Shown: positions 32,901 to 48,992 of the stretch, in pieces
How the letters are laid out: each line of letters begins with the position of its first letter
How positions within the stretch are numbered: the stretch's first letter is position 1
NCBI GenBank assembly: GCA_964035795.1
Contig: OZ038327.1
Span: 5,522,770 to 5,586,769, forward strand
Source: Pterobdella sp. o SKG-2022
Taxonomy: Eukaryota > Annelida > Clitellata > Hirudinida > Piscicolidae
DNA: 64,000 nt
Reading direction: 5' to 3'
Made by a program: the position numbers and the translations under genes
Notes under the pieces: generated by a model
The model's input: only the letters and a program-made list of their open reading frames with translations
The model's database searches: none
What the model was told of the DNA's origin: nothing

Positions 32901-35900
32901 ACAACCACCCATTCTTCAACCCCCCTATCTTACCAGTGAATCCTTCAGCACACACACAAGTATAATCATTATGAAGGTCGACACAAGTTGAACCATTGTG
33001 ACACAGGTTCTGTAAGCAATCATCCACTTCCTTCTCACACCTCACCCCTTCGTAACCTGCCGCGCATGTGCAGCTGATGTTGGGGTTGTTAGGTTAACTA
33101 TTTTTATTCGTTGAATAATAATTTTTTGTCAAAATTTTTTATCTATCGGCGCAGGTATGTTACAAAAACATTCATATTTTTCTCTGTTGATTTATTTAGT
33201 TTCAAATATTTATTGTTATTGACCCTTATACATAAATCCATTCAACCACCTAGCTATTCCTACCAAGCGCACAACCATCGTTTTAATGAATGATTTGTCT
33301 TTATTTTTAAAAGTTTTCTCATTCATGTACCCAAAACTTCATCCATTCATCCATCTATTCTTCTATCTATCTATCCACCTACCTTATTCTCCCATATAAA
33401 TCCATAACACCACAAGTCCCCCCATTGAGACAAGGATCGCCAAAACACGCATTCACTTCTGCTTCACACCTGTCACCATAAAAACCATCTCCACACTCAC
33501 ACCTTATTGGTTATAAATGAATTCATGTTTATGGAGTCAAAATAAGATTCAGAATTTATATAGCTTTTGGGAAAATTTTTACTTTTTTGAACTTCTCAAG
33601 TATTCCTAATCAATCAGAAAAAAAATCACAGAAGCGAGAAAACTCTTACCACTCAATACACTAAAGAATATAGAGTAATTTTTTATTCTCCACATCACTA
33701 AACACATTCAAGAATTCTACGTACTTGAAACCAGAAACTCCGATCGGATGACATGTCCCGCCATTTTGGCATGGTGAACTTTGGCATTTATCGCAGTGAC
33801 CCGTGACGTTAGTAGTATCTGAGTCAAAAATTCACCTTATTTTGTATGCTTATCTATTACTCAACCTAATATATTAAACTTCGTCTTCTAATGTTTCAAA
33901 ACTATTTGTACTTTAAAGACTCATAATCTCACTATGAGGAATTAAAAATTTTGTTCTCATATTTTAAGACTATATCAAAAACTCAAAAACTTTTACAAAC
34001 ACACCCTTCTGTATGTGAATTCACTATGGATGCATAATAAAAACTATTTTTAAATCAAATATTTTCATTTAGCATACCTACCATGACAGACAAATCTTTG
34101 GGATGGAGTGGTGAGAAGAAGTTTATCCTTCATGTCTTCTGGGCCCACGCATGTAGCTATGCCTGGAGTAGTGGTGGAAACACATGATGGGTAAGATGAG
34201 TGGTTTAAAGTAGAATAAATAGTTTAAGTAGAATGTAAATAATAGGGGAAAAAATATTGTGTTGGGAGCTTCTGAGTGGAATAAAAATGAAAATAAAATA
34301 AATAATACGAGTTGAATGAGTGGATAAAGGTATAATGAATTTAATAGAACGAAAAACTGGTAAGTTGTAAGTTTTAGAGACAAAATTGATAATAAATCAT
34401 AAAATAAGATTTGAGGATAATATTATAGACCTGGTTCTTTGTATCCATTCTTGATCCAGTCACTCAGCCATTTCAGGTTGCAGTCACAGTATAAGGGGTT
34501 CTCACCTAGGGCTCTATAGGAGGTGAGTGATTGAAATTCACCTATGGTTCTTAGGATAACGAATAATTAATTGAAATTGATGAAGTGATTAATTGACACT
34601 TAATGTATGCAAGGTGAAAAAATTATGTTTTTATACTAGTTTTTCGATTTTTTGATTAAGCCCATAGTATAACCAGTTCCTATTTTGAATGACGAAACAA
34701 AACTTAAAACTATTTAATTTGAAAGTGAAAAAATTTATTAAAATTCTAAATAGTTTTTTAGAAGGTTAGATTAATTTTTAAACATAGACATACAAATGGG
34801 TGAGTGATGTTAGAGAGTTGAAGGTGTTGAATGGCAGGGAAGACAACTGGTTTCCATGCAACGATCTAGGGATGGGTGTTGTTTATCCATGAGAAATTTA
34901 TTATGCTCTCAATAGCACTTCAAAAAATTTTATCTTGCAAATTCCTCTTTTCAATCTATTATTATTCTTTTCTTCTTCAACCTTCTAAAATATTTTGTCA
35001 AAAGTTGACTTTGTAAATTCTTCTTGGTAAAGTAGTTCCCTGTGAAACCAATCAACTGCGCAACCGAAACTCCAGGTAGGGGTGCTTAAAAAGTCGACTT
35101 ACTTACTCTTTTTTTATAAAATACAACAAGATTTGTTTTTATAAATTATTATTTTATCACCAGACGACTGACAGAACGCCTATGTTTTCATGGGCAAAAA
35201 GCTACCCTATGTTTTCTTTACTCAAGTGCAAGTAATATTTGATTATACTATAGTTGCCATTATAAACACAGTTATCAGAGTTTACTTGCAGTAGAATCAT
35301 TCAAGTACATTAAATCACTTTGATCACGTTATGAAAAATACTTACAGTAATCTTAGGTTGGGCAAGCCTTCAAATGCACTTACATCGACACAACGTAACA
35401 TGTTGTAGCTTAAAATTCTGTAGAAATGTCATAGAGATGATTTTCAATTATAATTGGTGAGGTTTAATAAATGCATGCAATTGACTCGATTCTGATGTTT
35501 AACATAGTTCTTAACAAGCAATAGTTAAAAAAATGATAGTTTATACTACTTAAATTCACAATAAATAGAATTCTTAAAATGATAATATTAATAAACTTAT
35601 TATATTAAAAGTTTCTATGAAAACATTAATAATGGCAATAAATGATAAAAGTCTACAGAGTGTTGAGATTGGTGAGGTTGGAAAAGGCTGCACTATGGAG
35701 AGCAGTCAATTTGTTGTTGCTTAAGTCTCTGGTGGGTGGGTGGATAGAAGCGCGGGAGAGTGAGTGGATGATGGATGGGTTGAAAAAGGATGGGTGGATG
35801 GATGGGTCAAAGAGGGGTGAGTAGATGGGTGGATGAGCAAGAGGGTGGTTGAATGGATGGGTGGGTGTTTAAATGGATGGATGAGTGGGTGGGTGGTTGA

Positions 35901-38900
35901 ATGCATAGATTTATCGAGTAAGAGATAGATGAATAGATTTATTGGTGAATGAATGGGTAGACTGATCGAATAGGTGAATGGGAAAATGAATTGATTAATG
36001 CATTACTTAATATATAAAGTGATTTTTGAAAAAAAGATTTGAAAGAAATGTTTAAATGGAAAATCCTGAAAAAAGAGTATTTATGGAAAAAAAGAAAAGT
36101 AGAATAAAAAATAATACACAAATAATAACAGAGTATTAAGGTGGCGAAGATGCTGTAATGTTGTTGGGACCATCTCTATGTTGTTCACATCTAAATACCT
36201 GCATAGTTTTGGTGGAAGTTTTTTTTTGCTTTTGTAAGTCTATTAGGTATATGTATGGTTTTTTATGTCTGTGCTAGTTCATGAATTTGTTTAATTTTTA
36301 ATGTCTTTATGCATGTTTGTAAATCTCACAACCAACCTTCTCTAGGAACCTTCAACAGATTCCAGCATAAACCCATCTTTAACCAGCATTCAACACATCC
36401 CATCAGTAAAATTAAATCTTCTCCCAACATTCTACACAATAAACCTTATCGCATTTCTGCACACAAATTGCCGCGTAAAACCCCATCATAAGCCCCATTC
36501 TGTCTTCCAACTCACAACTGAGTTGTGTCCATAGGAAAAGCTTCAGGTGCCTTTTTCAATGAAGACCTTGAGCACCTCACTTCTGTACCTGTGCACACAC
36601 ACGATGGAGGGCACATTACTCGTCTGTCGCATATGTTTTCTTCTGTAGATGGTGGTTGGTGAAAGAGGTGTGATGTGTGATTAGGGGGAAAAAGGAAGTT
36701 GAAAACGATGTTGGGAGGTGTGCATTGCCGGTTGGGTTTATGTTAGAATAGATAGTTTGAATGTAATAGGAAGAGATAAGTGTGAGAGATGCTGGTAGTC
36801 AAGGGTTGCTAGTAGGTGGTTGTGTGATGAGTGGCGAGGAAGCTAGGAATGATTAGAGGTGATAATAAATAAGTGAGTAGATGAAAAAATGAATGTTGCA
36901 AAATTTTAAGAAAGATGACTAGTTGTTATAGTAAAGGGCAGGTGGATGGAAGATGGTGGTGATGGTAAGAAATGAAGAGTAATGGTGATTGGTTGAGAAA
37001 GGTTGTTTTGGAAAAAATGAGCTAAAAGAATATGAAAAAAATTCAGTGATTAGTGATATTAGATTGGTAGCAAAGATAATGAGGTGGTGTTGAATAACCG
37101 TTGAAGTAATGGTTAGTCCAAGTTGAGTGTGGCATATTTATTCGGTAGTACTTCCTCATTTGAGAGGAGGGAGCATGGGAAAGAGTGAATTTTTGAATTT
37201 GGTTAGTGGTGTAATCAACATTATAAATAAATAAAGTAAAAAAATATTCAAAAAGGAATTAGTTTCATAAATATGATTTAATATTTTTTAATGACTTGAA
37301 TTTTATTATATTATATTTTTATAAACAAAATACCATGCTCATATATTTTACCCAATTTCTCCTTTCATTTATCATTATTCACGAATATAATAAATAATAT
37401 ATTATAAAATGTTGAAATACGGATTATTAGAATGATAAATATAGAAAAAACATAGTGGGTGAGGGAATGGTGGGTGAATGGATGGGTGTGTGGGTAAATG
37501 GACGGATGAGTTGGTGGTGGGGAATGAATAAAATGGAAAATGGAAAAAATGTTTTATTATAATTTAATAAATAAAATATAAAAAAAGAATTTACCAAACA
37601 ATAAAGAACAAAGTTTTGACCGAGAAATGTCGATGATAGGATAGCTACAAAACTGGATCAGTAAGCAAACCAAACAACAAAATAAACAATTTGAACAAAA
37701 GAAAAAAAATTTCAAAATAAATTATTGATAAAAAAAATGAAAAAAAAGTTAATTAATAATAAAAAAACAAAAAAAATAATCATAAAAATGAATTATGTAG
37801 GGGTTACGTGATGGAATGGTAAACATAAGGTGGAATATATCACTATCATCCTCTTCATCATCATCACTATCCTCTTCATTAGCACCACCACCATTCTTTT
37901 TATCATCATCATCATCATCACCATCCTATTTATCATCATCATCCTTATCATCATCTTCATCATCCTTATCATCATTCTCATCATCACCACCCATATGATC
38001 AGAGGAACAGCAAGGAGGAGGTCCGGAAAGACAGGCTACTTCATTGTTGGATACTGTGGATGGATGGGTGGATGGATAAGTAAATAACGAATGGATGGAA
38101 ATTTATCGATCGATGAACAGATAGATGAATGGATGGATAAATTGGTGGGTAAATGAGTGGATAGAAGAATGAATGAATGGATAGATTGTTAAATTGATAG
38201 ATGAATTAATTATTAAGTTAATGAATCAATGGTTAAATTGGGTGAAGTTATGAAAAAGATAGTTCAAAACATAGTATGGGGTATTAATAAAAATGAATAA
38301 ATAAAGAAACTAGAAAGATAAGGTTAGACAATTAATTTTAAATGGTTTTTAAAAAATAAATACTTTGAAAAACAAAAAAAAACATAGATAAAATGTATAA
38401 ATAAGAACGTAGTAGACGAATAGATGTGAAATAAACAAGATATATTGATCCGTGAGAACCCACCTCGGCATTTGAAATTCTCCTTCTTGAGGTCATAAAT
38501 TACTTGACCTCTGAGCTCTTCTGGGTAGTAACACGTGGGTGGAGAGGTCAAAGGGGAGGTAAGTGGTCCATCGAAAGTTGACCTCTTCCGCCATTTCATC
38601 CCTCTCCTTCTCTTCTTGTATCGATGCATTCTTCTCGATGGATGGATGGAGCGTTTTGGGGATGAGTAAGATGGTTTTAGGAATGGATGGATAAAATTAG
38701 AGGATGGGTTGAAGGATTGGTGGTTGAGTGAAAACGGTTGATGGATTGATTGATAGGTGGGTTGATTGATTGATTGACGGATGAATGAAGAAATCCAAGC
38801 AGGGAACCAAGCCATGTGACAGTTGCAATTTAGTTGGTTTGATTCCAAGTTGCTGTGTGGGTGATTTGGCGTTAGTTTATGTATCTATCTATTTATCCAT

Positions 38901-41900
38901 CTATCTATCCTTACAGTGTCTTTAGGTGTAGTAAGGAGCTAAATGCCCCTTCCTGGATACATCTTATGTGGTTCCCATATAGTGACCTGTTAGACAAATA
39001 AGTGATTTTGATTGAGAAAGAGGTAGTTGATAAGAAGAAAGGTTGCTCAATAAATATTTTAATTAATTCTTTTTGAAAAGATAAATTGTTGGGTACCATA
39101 ATAGATAAATAGAGGAGTGAATATTTTGAATAAAAGTTTAAATGAAGAAATGTACAAAATACAAAACAAAAAAATACAAACGAAGAACACATGAAAACTC
39201 AAATAGACAGAAAAAATTATAGAAATTCAATAAGAGACAAAATGAAGATGACAAGCATCAACAAACAAAAAAAGGGTTATATAAAAACAAAACTAGAAAT
39301 AAAAGCTTCATATACAAAAAAAATTGACAAACATAGCGACCTGTAGAATCACGAATAGACAGACAAAGCAACATGTAGAAGCACAAACAGACAAAGAAAC
39401 ACATGAAAACATACAGCATCTGGAGTCTGGGCAGATGAGGGAAAGTGTTGTTATTGACGCAGTCCAACCTGTTTGATCTCAAAATTCTTGGGGGTGTTTT
39501 GTATTCATGATTATATAATAATTTCTTATTCTAGTTATTCATATATAGGTTCTAATTCATGAGAAGATAACGTTTGCTATTCATAGATATTTTGTAAGTG
39601 GGTTAACAATAATAACGGAAATAATGGCGAGAACAATAATAATTTTTTTTGAATAATATCTAGAATAAATTGTTGATTTTTCTACATGCCTAGTTCTAAG
39701 ACTTTGTTTCCTAATCTTTAACCTAACAAGAAAAGTATATTTTCTATCTGAAGTTCTTAAATTTCATATCACAAGAGTAAGTTTATTTTTCATGCTAAAA
39801 ATTTCAAGAACAAATACCCAAGTGTTTTTCCTAATTTCTAGTTCCACTTTTAGTCTTTCCTCAAAAATCAAATATTTCTTGGTCATTGTCATTCTACCTT
39901 TCTTCATCAGTTGTTTCACAAAACCAACTATATCTTATACCATTAATGTATTGAAGCCTTGGTGAACATTTTAGACCACTCTCACAAACCTTTTATCTAA
40001 CTAAAGCTAAGTTTTGTGGTAGAGTCGGTCCACACTTACATACTTACTTCAAGATAACTCAAACTTTCAACTCTGAGTATCAAGTCAAAACTTGATCACT
40101 TTAAATAATTATATTGTCTCTCATTGGAACTCAAAGCTGTGTCTAGTCCTATTGCTAAAAAGTTTTCAAAACTGCATTTTATGGTTTTCAAACTTATACC
40201 TTTTTTTATCCTATTAATAATAATAATAATAATAACGGAAAACTGGAAAAAAATAAATAAAAATAACAAAAATAATAATCCTACAGCGTATGCAGACTCT
40301 TAAGTCCCTGGAAGACATCAGCAGACAGTTTTGAAAGAGAATTGTCTGGGAGATGTCTGTGTGTGTTTGTATTTGTGTGTGTACATGTGTTTATATTTGT
40401 AAAATATTTCAACATTACAATCCTTTAACTATATATGCAATATACTTCCATCAAGCTTAACTCATATTCGATAAAACAAAATAATTACACACATAATAAC
40501 AACCAATAACAAATCAATTACAATTCTCTCAGCATCTTGAGGTTTTTGAAGGCTCCATCTTGTATGTGAGAAATCCTGTTGTTTCTGAGGTCTCTGTAGT
40601 ATGGGTCATTATGTAGTTAGCATGAAAAAACCAACAAAAATTTTTTAAATTATAGAAAAAATGAAATAAAATCATATGAACAATATATAAACACAAAAAC
40701 CATTAAAATTACAATATAATAACAAAAAAAACATCACATAACAAACAAAATAACATATAACAAGCAATACAACACATAACGAACAGCTTCTGGAGTCGGG
40801 TCATAGTGTCCAGGTCTCCTCTTCGGATCTCTTCGATGTAGTTGTCGGATAGCTTCCTGAAAGGTTTTTTCACTATTGTTATATAGAGTTCATCAGTGTT
40901 ATATTGTTATAAGTGCCGTTATTAAGCGTTTATCGTTTTTATTTCACCGTGAGTTTTAATATTAAGTTTTATATTCATCGATTTTGTGGAATTTGATTTC
41001 AACAAAAAAAAATTTTTGAAGGCAAACATGTTTTTGAAAAATGAGTGAAAATTTTCTCAAATTATAATTTTGTCATATTTTATTCTATATTTTTTAAGTT
41101 TATTTTTGTTAAAAATCCAATGAATTAAATTTATATAACGTCAATAAACAACTAGGACGCAAAAGACTTGTTTTTTGACGTTATATAAACTTTATTCATA
41201 AGAATTTTTAGTGAATATCCAGTTAAAACTTAACTTAGCTAAAAAATTAATTTTTTCATGACGTTGTATAAAGACTCAACAAAAAGTTAATCAGACAGCA
41301 TCGTACTAACAGATAAGTGGTTGAGACAGGAAGATTGGAAGGAATCTTTTTGATTTTAGTAGCACTACAATCCACAGCATCACCATCACACACACAACCA
41401 TCCGGACACTTCATCTCATCCACGCTACACTCCATATCGGGTTCTGCTTCCATGTCTGTGTGTTTGTGTTTGTATGTGTTTTTTTTTCTTGTTTATTTGC
41501 GTTTGTCTATGTATTCATTTGAACGTGTGTGTCTGTGTTTAAAGCTGTAGTTTGTGTTGAGTTGATAGAGTTATAAGAATTTTAAAACTAAACTATATAT
41601 TTTCAAAGTAGTCACGAAGGTAGCCGAATTGAATTTTGATGTATTTTTTATGTCCTCTGAATCTTGTTAATGTTGAAACGACAGCAAGAAAACTGAGACA
41701 ACTTCATGACGACAAAAAAAGGTAGAAAAAAAAAAGAAATGAAAAAAATAAAAAACGGAATAATGCTCCATCTCAAATCAAAATAACACGAGAATAGTTT
41801 AAATAGAATTTTTAGAAAGTTTTTACACGAGGCTTAATATTTGTTTTAAATTCAATATAGATCGTTTTGACGTGTTATAAAGCTGTTTTAGAAATATAAT

Positions 41901-44900
41901 TTTACTGCAGACACAAACAAGTTGGAAAAAAATCCTTATAAGATAATAAAAATGACCACAATTTATGTAAAACAAGGTAAAAGAAATGATCAAAACTTTA
42001 TGTTAGTACAACTGACTATATTACTAATCAAGTTAAATAAAGAAAACATCCACAGCGTTCTACCAATACAATTAAGTAGAACTACAGTTGATGTGAATAT
42101 ACTATATTAACCATTAAGCAATATAAGAACTGAAAATATCCAGATGACGTAGTTTAGTCTAGAACATTAGCAGGGGAAGCAAACAAAAATTATTCATTCA
42201 ACTCAATACACAAGATTTTTGTAAGAAAATCTTACATCATTAAATGAACACATTCACAACAAAGCATCTTACCATAGCAGTCGAGAGCATCCTTCTTAAG
42301 TGAGTTGATCTTCTTATTCTGCAGTTTCTTAGGACTGAAGCACTTAGCTCCGCTTGTTTCGATCGGGTGAACCTGCAAATATTCTAACAACCAGCCCATC
42401 CTACAGTCACATCTTATTGGGTTCCTTGCCAAGTGACTGTGGTGTGGTGTAGATGTTTTATGTCTTGTGGTGTGAAGAAATGTGGCATGGTAATTGAAGT
42501 GAGGTGTTGTGAGATTTTATGTGTTAAGGGGTACAAAGTCATGTGCTGAAATCTATTTTTGTAAGTGGGAATAGAGATGTGATGTATTCTGGGAAAAAGA
42601 AGTGTGCATAACGTGAAGTTTAGTTTGGTGGTGTGAAGTGTGTTGTAGGGAAGTGGAATGTGGTAGGATGATTAAAGTGTTGGAAAGAGTTTGGTGATAT
42701 GAACGCAGAGGTTTTCTGTTATTTTGGGTCGTGTTTTTGTTGTGGCAGATATGCTGAGCCTGTATCGGTCCTTACAACCATAGTAGAAAGGCAAAAGATG
42801 AGTTTATACAATGATCAGACATAAGCAACGGTAGTTATCAATGCTAAGATAATAGCTTAAATGAGATTGAAATAGTTGTCATGGAGTAGGAGAATAATAG
42901 AGATGATGGCTAGATGTAGTCTAAGGTGTGGGTTTGTGATTACGAAAGAAATTCAGTTTTTGTGTTGATATAAAACGTTTATGCCAATATATAAAATAGC
43001 GAACTAAAAAATTTAATTTAAATGATGTAAACTTTATAAAAATTCAAGAATAAAATCTGGGAAACAAAACAAAAAGATAAAAGCTTTATTGATGTCATCA
43101 AACAATTAAATAATCATTAAGCAGTGTCATCGGAACATTAGAAGATGGATGGAACATTGGATGAAAACGTGAAGAAATGAATAAATAAATTGCTGGGTGA
43201 AAATAAAAAATTTATGGAAAAATTGATAAATAAATGACTGGATAGATTAACATGTGAAAAGATGAATGGATGAATGAAGAGATGAAGAGATGGAAAATAA
43301 TATGATTAAGTAGAAAAACGTATGAACGAATAAGAAGTTGAGTTGATTTAAAATAGAATTAATAGATGAAAAAATGAATGAGTGAATGGATAGATTTATG
43401 AATGGGTGAAATAAAAAAATAGAAAAATAAATAATAAGAAAGATAGATAACTAGTTGGATGAAATAACAGGACGAAATAAACAATAAATAGAATACACAT
43501 AATTATTTGGGTAACTGAGTATTTAGATGGGTGGAGGAGAGTGAATGAGTATCTAAATGGGTGGAAGAGAGTGAATGAGTACTGAGTTGAAAGGTGTGGC
43601 ATGATGAGGGTAGCAATTTAATCAAAGAAGTTGAACTGGTAATAAAAAAAAAAATTTTATGCTTTTATTATTGTTATTTGAATATATTAGATTTTTGTTT
43701 TTATTATTATATATGTATATAAGTATTATAATTTTATTTTTTCTATTAGATATAGAAAATATAGAATATATCAATTGAACTTTAATTTACTTTTCGTTTT
43801 GTTATCATATATTTGAAAAAGTTTAAATCAAAAAACAAAACTACATTGAGAAAAATTCATCTTCATCCTTTGGTATAGTTATTTCTTATTAAAACAATAA
43901 TAGAAAAAAAGAAAAAACTCTGGTCGTATTTGTTTGCTCAAGGAATTCTCTTCAGCTCACTGACAAATTTATTTCAATTAGTATTTTTTTGTTTTTCCAC
44001 TTAGAAAAATCTTACCAATTTGCCATCAAATCAAATAGAAGCAACCTCAATAAAATTAATACACAAGAAATCTAAGTTCACATCACTGTTGGTCAACTAA
44101 TGAAACCCTTTTTTACAATCATCATTATCAGGTTTTTTCTTAAATATAAAAACAGCAAAAACCCCACTCTTGGCACAAACTTTTATATGTGAAATTCTCA
44201 CTTATTTATTTATTACATTAAAAGTTCGCTTCTGAGTTTTTGAATTTCTTATAGCTATAAGTTTCATATTATCCCTTGATAATGTGATATTTTTTTTTAC
44301 AAAATACTTCATTCATTAAGTAAATAAATACCTTCTGTTTGTTACTCTCTAATTTTTCAGATTGAACCTTTTTTTACCATGTTTATGTGACATTTGTGTA
44401 TGAGAATGAAGTTTCTATGCAGCATTGGAACATCTTCATTGTTATTAACTAAACTAACCTATTAACAAAAACGATTTGAAGCAAACTCTTTTTTTAACTG
44501 AAAAATAATACGCCTTTTTAAGTTTGTATACTTGATAATTTGAGTTCAACTTACGAAAAGCTTCATATTATTATTCATTTAATAAAAGTGTTTAATTCAA
44601 ATCGATCTTCATTGTTTTTAACACGACCTCTTTTACTAACTTTTATAAGGCATCTTGTATAGATGGAATACTTATACATTTGTTATAAACAGTTTGATTA
44701 ACCCCAGTAGAGTGAAGATTTCTTTGTGCGGCTAACTAAACTGTCTTCAACAAAAATGTTTGAACTTAGCATTAATCGATGACTATTTTTAGTCTTATCT
44801 AAAGGTTTTATCGTTGTAGAAACTCAATTATTTCCTATAAAACTTGAAGCTTTGAACAAAATAATCTACAAAAAACTTAATGGATAAATATAAAACAATT

Positions 44901-47900
44901 TCGATATAAAACTGTTCTCAAATTTAATTTTCATACGTGGATAGAAAATTTTTGAAAGTGTGTTACTCGCTTGATTTGTAAAAATTTCTTCAATTTATCA
45001 CTATTACACCCACATAGCTTATTATTCCATGGTGTAGGGTTTTTCAATTCAATTCAAAATCTTTGCAATTTCCTACAAAATCTTTACAATTGACTTCCAA
45101 ATCTTTGCAATTGCGCAAGAAAATAATTGCATTTGATCACAAAATTTTAGCAATTGATTACCAAATTTCAAAAGAAAAAATAAACAAAATTTTTTGAAAT
45201 TATATTTTAAAGTTAAAAATAATTTTTTAAAATTGAAATAACTGAAAAAAAATTTTTTTGAGGTATATTTTGAGCTTCTCTCTGACAAGTATCATGTACT
45301 GTGTTCTTAGTATTCGCGGTGGCAAACACTCGTCCACGGAACTTCTTTTAAAACAGTAATTTTGCTGCGTCAAATAAGCTTTGCAATTTAATTTCTGGAT
45401 TTTTCAACTTGAACTATGCAAATGCATAAATAGATAAAAACATAATTTTATTTGATGTCTGTATTATGCGCGATTTAGAAGTGGTTGTATAGCAATTTAA
45501 TACCCGAATTTCAGTAATTAAGGCTTTAAATCGACATTTTCAAAGCTTTGAATAAGAATCAAATATGAATGTTCATCATCTATCATTTTCTTACAAAATA
45601 GGAACTTTTTTGAAAATTACATATAGGTGAACAAGGTTTTACATCAGTTAACTGATAAAAGATAGTTATAAAACAAGCTTTGCAGTATAATTTGTCCTTT
45701 CTTTTCCTGGAAACATTCAATTTATTTTTTCGTATATTTTGTTTACTGATAATTTTTAGTAATTAAATATTGAGATATTTTTAGAAAAATTTTTGTTTCA
45801 AACCTTTGAAATCTTCAATAAACCTTCATCTTTTACTATGCAATACAGGCACGTTCATTCGAAATTTTAATAAAAAAGTTATCCTATAAGTTTAGTTAAT
45901 TGCATGCTCCTACTTATCAGCCTGAGCGGAATTTGTCTCACACCTTCGGATCAAGACAATAAAGCCATCAATCACCTTATAGCTTCTTACTGCATTTCTC
46001 AATGCTAAATCTTCCTAACTATCAAATCAAATCAATTACGAGTATGATTATAGTGGCATTTATTTCTAGACCACTTTGTATTATGAACTTTGAATGCACT
46101 TTTATGCACCTTTGAAACGATCCAGGTATCAAATCTTCAGGCTTATATTTTCAATAAAATAATTTTCATCTCAAAACCTAATTTTTTTTCAATTTTAATT
46201 TTTTTTATTATTTTAAATATAACTTTATTTTTGTTTTTAAATTTTCACTGAACATCTTTATTCATTTTTATGTCTTTTCATTCATCCATCCATCCACCCA
46301 TCCATCCAACCATCCATCCATCCATCCATCCATCTGAGAGAGCAATAACGCATCAATGAAAAGATCCACAGAGAACTGGAATGAATATTAATGAATAAAC
46401 CTTTTGGAAAATAATGATTTGACTGATAAATACAGACTATTTATGATTTTCCAATTAATAAAAAATCAATAAAAAAAGAATGAAAAAAAACAAATGGAAA
46501 CTTAATTGATTCTGAATGTTTTTTGATTCCAAAATTTTAAGAAATAACTTCCATATTTTAAACTTATTTGGTGATAACTTTGGCCATTTATTCAGCCAAT
46601 AATTCTCCTAACATTCTGAACCTGGACGTTACTGGGAGATTTTTCAAACAAAAGGCCTATATAACAACTTTTGAAAAACTAAACAGTATACAAGTTTTTG
46701 ATGAAAACTCAGTTTTAATAAGTGAATTAATGCTTCAGATACAAGGGAATGTTTGTAGGAGTTCATGAAAGATTTTTTCTTGAAAAAGTTTGCAAAATTT
46801 GGACTTTATGTCCGAAATAATTTCGAATTGCTCAAAAAAAGTACACAACTTTAAAATAGAGTAAAACTGAAAGAAAATTGTGAAAACTGAATAAAAACTG
46901 AAATAAATATGATAAAAACCGTGCTTAAACATTTATGAAAAACTAGAATATACAAAAACTATGAAAAATTATAAAAATAATTATTTATATAATAAGTTTG
47001 CCCGACCACCTGTTTCGCAGATGTGACGGTGTTGTTTGTGTGTTTTATTGGAAAGGATAAATACCTTTTGCAGAATTATATTATATTTAAATTATTGAAA
47101 TTTTAAATCATTATATTTGAAATTTTATAATAATTAAATTATTATAATATTTAAATTCTCAAAATAATTAGATTATTTAAATTATTATAGTATTCAACCT
47201 GCTTTTCATATTCTTGCTAATATTTTTTTATATTTCTTCTATATTTAATTTTTAAAAATTTTTAATCTAATATTACCACTCTATTCATGTTGTTATAACA
47301 TTTATACTTTTATATCTCTATCATTAACCTACCAAATATCTATAATATCCTCAACTTTGCTTTTTTAGATTGTTACTGTAATAGTTATATTCCATGGAAT
47401 TATCATAAATTAATTTTTTTATCCTTCTTGAATCTTTCATTACTAAATTATTTAGAGTTGTGTCATCACTTATAATTTAGTTATAATTTTTTCTTTGTAT
47501 TTCCAACTTAGTTATTACCATTTCATAGATTTACTACAAAGATTATTTTTCAAAACAATTATAATTTTTAAAAAAACATGAATTATGGTCGAAACGAATT
47601 TTTTTAGTGAAGAATAACAACTTGGAAGCCTAAGCAATAAAAATAATACTTTATATTTATGAATATATTGATATTATTTGTGATTATATTAAGATTATTA
47701 TTCAGTTATGAATATATTTTTAATAATTTATATTTATAATTTAAATAACTATTAGTGTTTTTAGAAGAACCTTTTCAATAAAATAATCTAAAAAATAAAT
47801 AAATCATATAATAAATTGAGGTTCAAGCACAACTTTCCAGATACTTTTTGTGAGATAACCTAACATTCTATTTAATTTACTCTCTTAGAAGGTTTCATAC

Positions 47901-48893
47901 TGGATTCCATCTATTACTATTTTTTTGAGATTTATTCAGCCCACAGTTTACAAACAAAAATGGTACTACCAGGTTCGATGCCGCGTGGGCCGACAATTAG
48001 CACCTGTTCCACAGTGTGTTTTCGCAAGCGCTGTGATCTATAAGAAAAAGCGCTTTATAAACCGCATTATATAATCAAGATTGTATTGAATTATTTATCA
48101 AGTTGTTCATGTTAAAGTTCTGTTATTTATAGTTAAAGTGGCCATCAAATTATGTTGAAAGACTATGGTTTGTGCTTTTGTTGGGCAAGTTTCACGTTGA
48201 GATTTCTTAAAATGATTAATAGGATTAAACTTGGAATATTCTTTCAAAATCATGAAAATGCATGAAATCATGTCTTTAAACCATTTTGAAATGGTTTTTT
48301 AAAATTTATTACTCCTGAATCAGCTTTAATAAAAAGGTGTTTCAAAAATTTTTTCTGCGTCATCACAAACTTGAAAATCATTACTACCACCACCATCCTC
48401 TTCTTCGTCTTTTCTATCTTATTCACTGACCAGATACCAAACGAATAAACAACGTTAACAATAGTCTAATTAAATAAATAGATGGATTTATGGCCCCATG
48501 TATATTTGGACAGATTAATTGAGGTTGGTGTGGATGGATGGATGGATGAGTGGGTTGATGGGGAGATGAATGAATATATGGATGGATGAATGGATATGAG
48601 AATAGTTTTGTATAATTATGAAAAGATAAATTTTTTGATAGATGAAAAATTCGAACTGATGTACAGATGAATTGGTGGGTAGATAGTTGAATGTAAATAT
48701 AAATGGATGAATAGATGGATGGATGGATGAGTGGGGGATGGAGGGATAAATGAAAGCTGATGAAGATAAGATTAGCGTGTGTGGTTTCTTCAAAGAATTT
48801 TTCGGTGTAAATTTTTTTAAATGAAAATTTATGCTCTTTTATTTAATTTTTATTTGTTCTTCAATTATCGCGCCCAGAATTAAAAGCTTTGAA

Positions 48894-48992
<99 letters not shown>

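Noticed and set aside
46568..46768. 66-residue frame in Slit intron 15
   Set aside because: No family resemblance, no splice context and ordinary length for chance in this composition.
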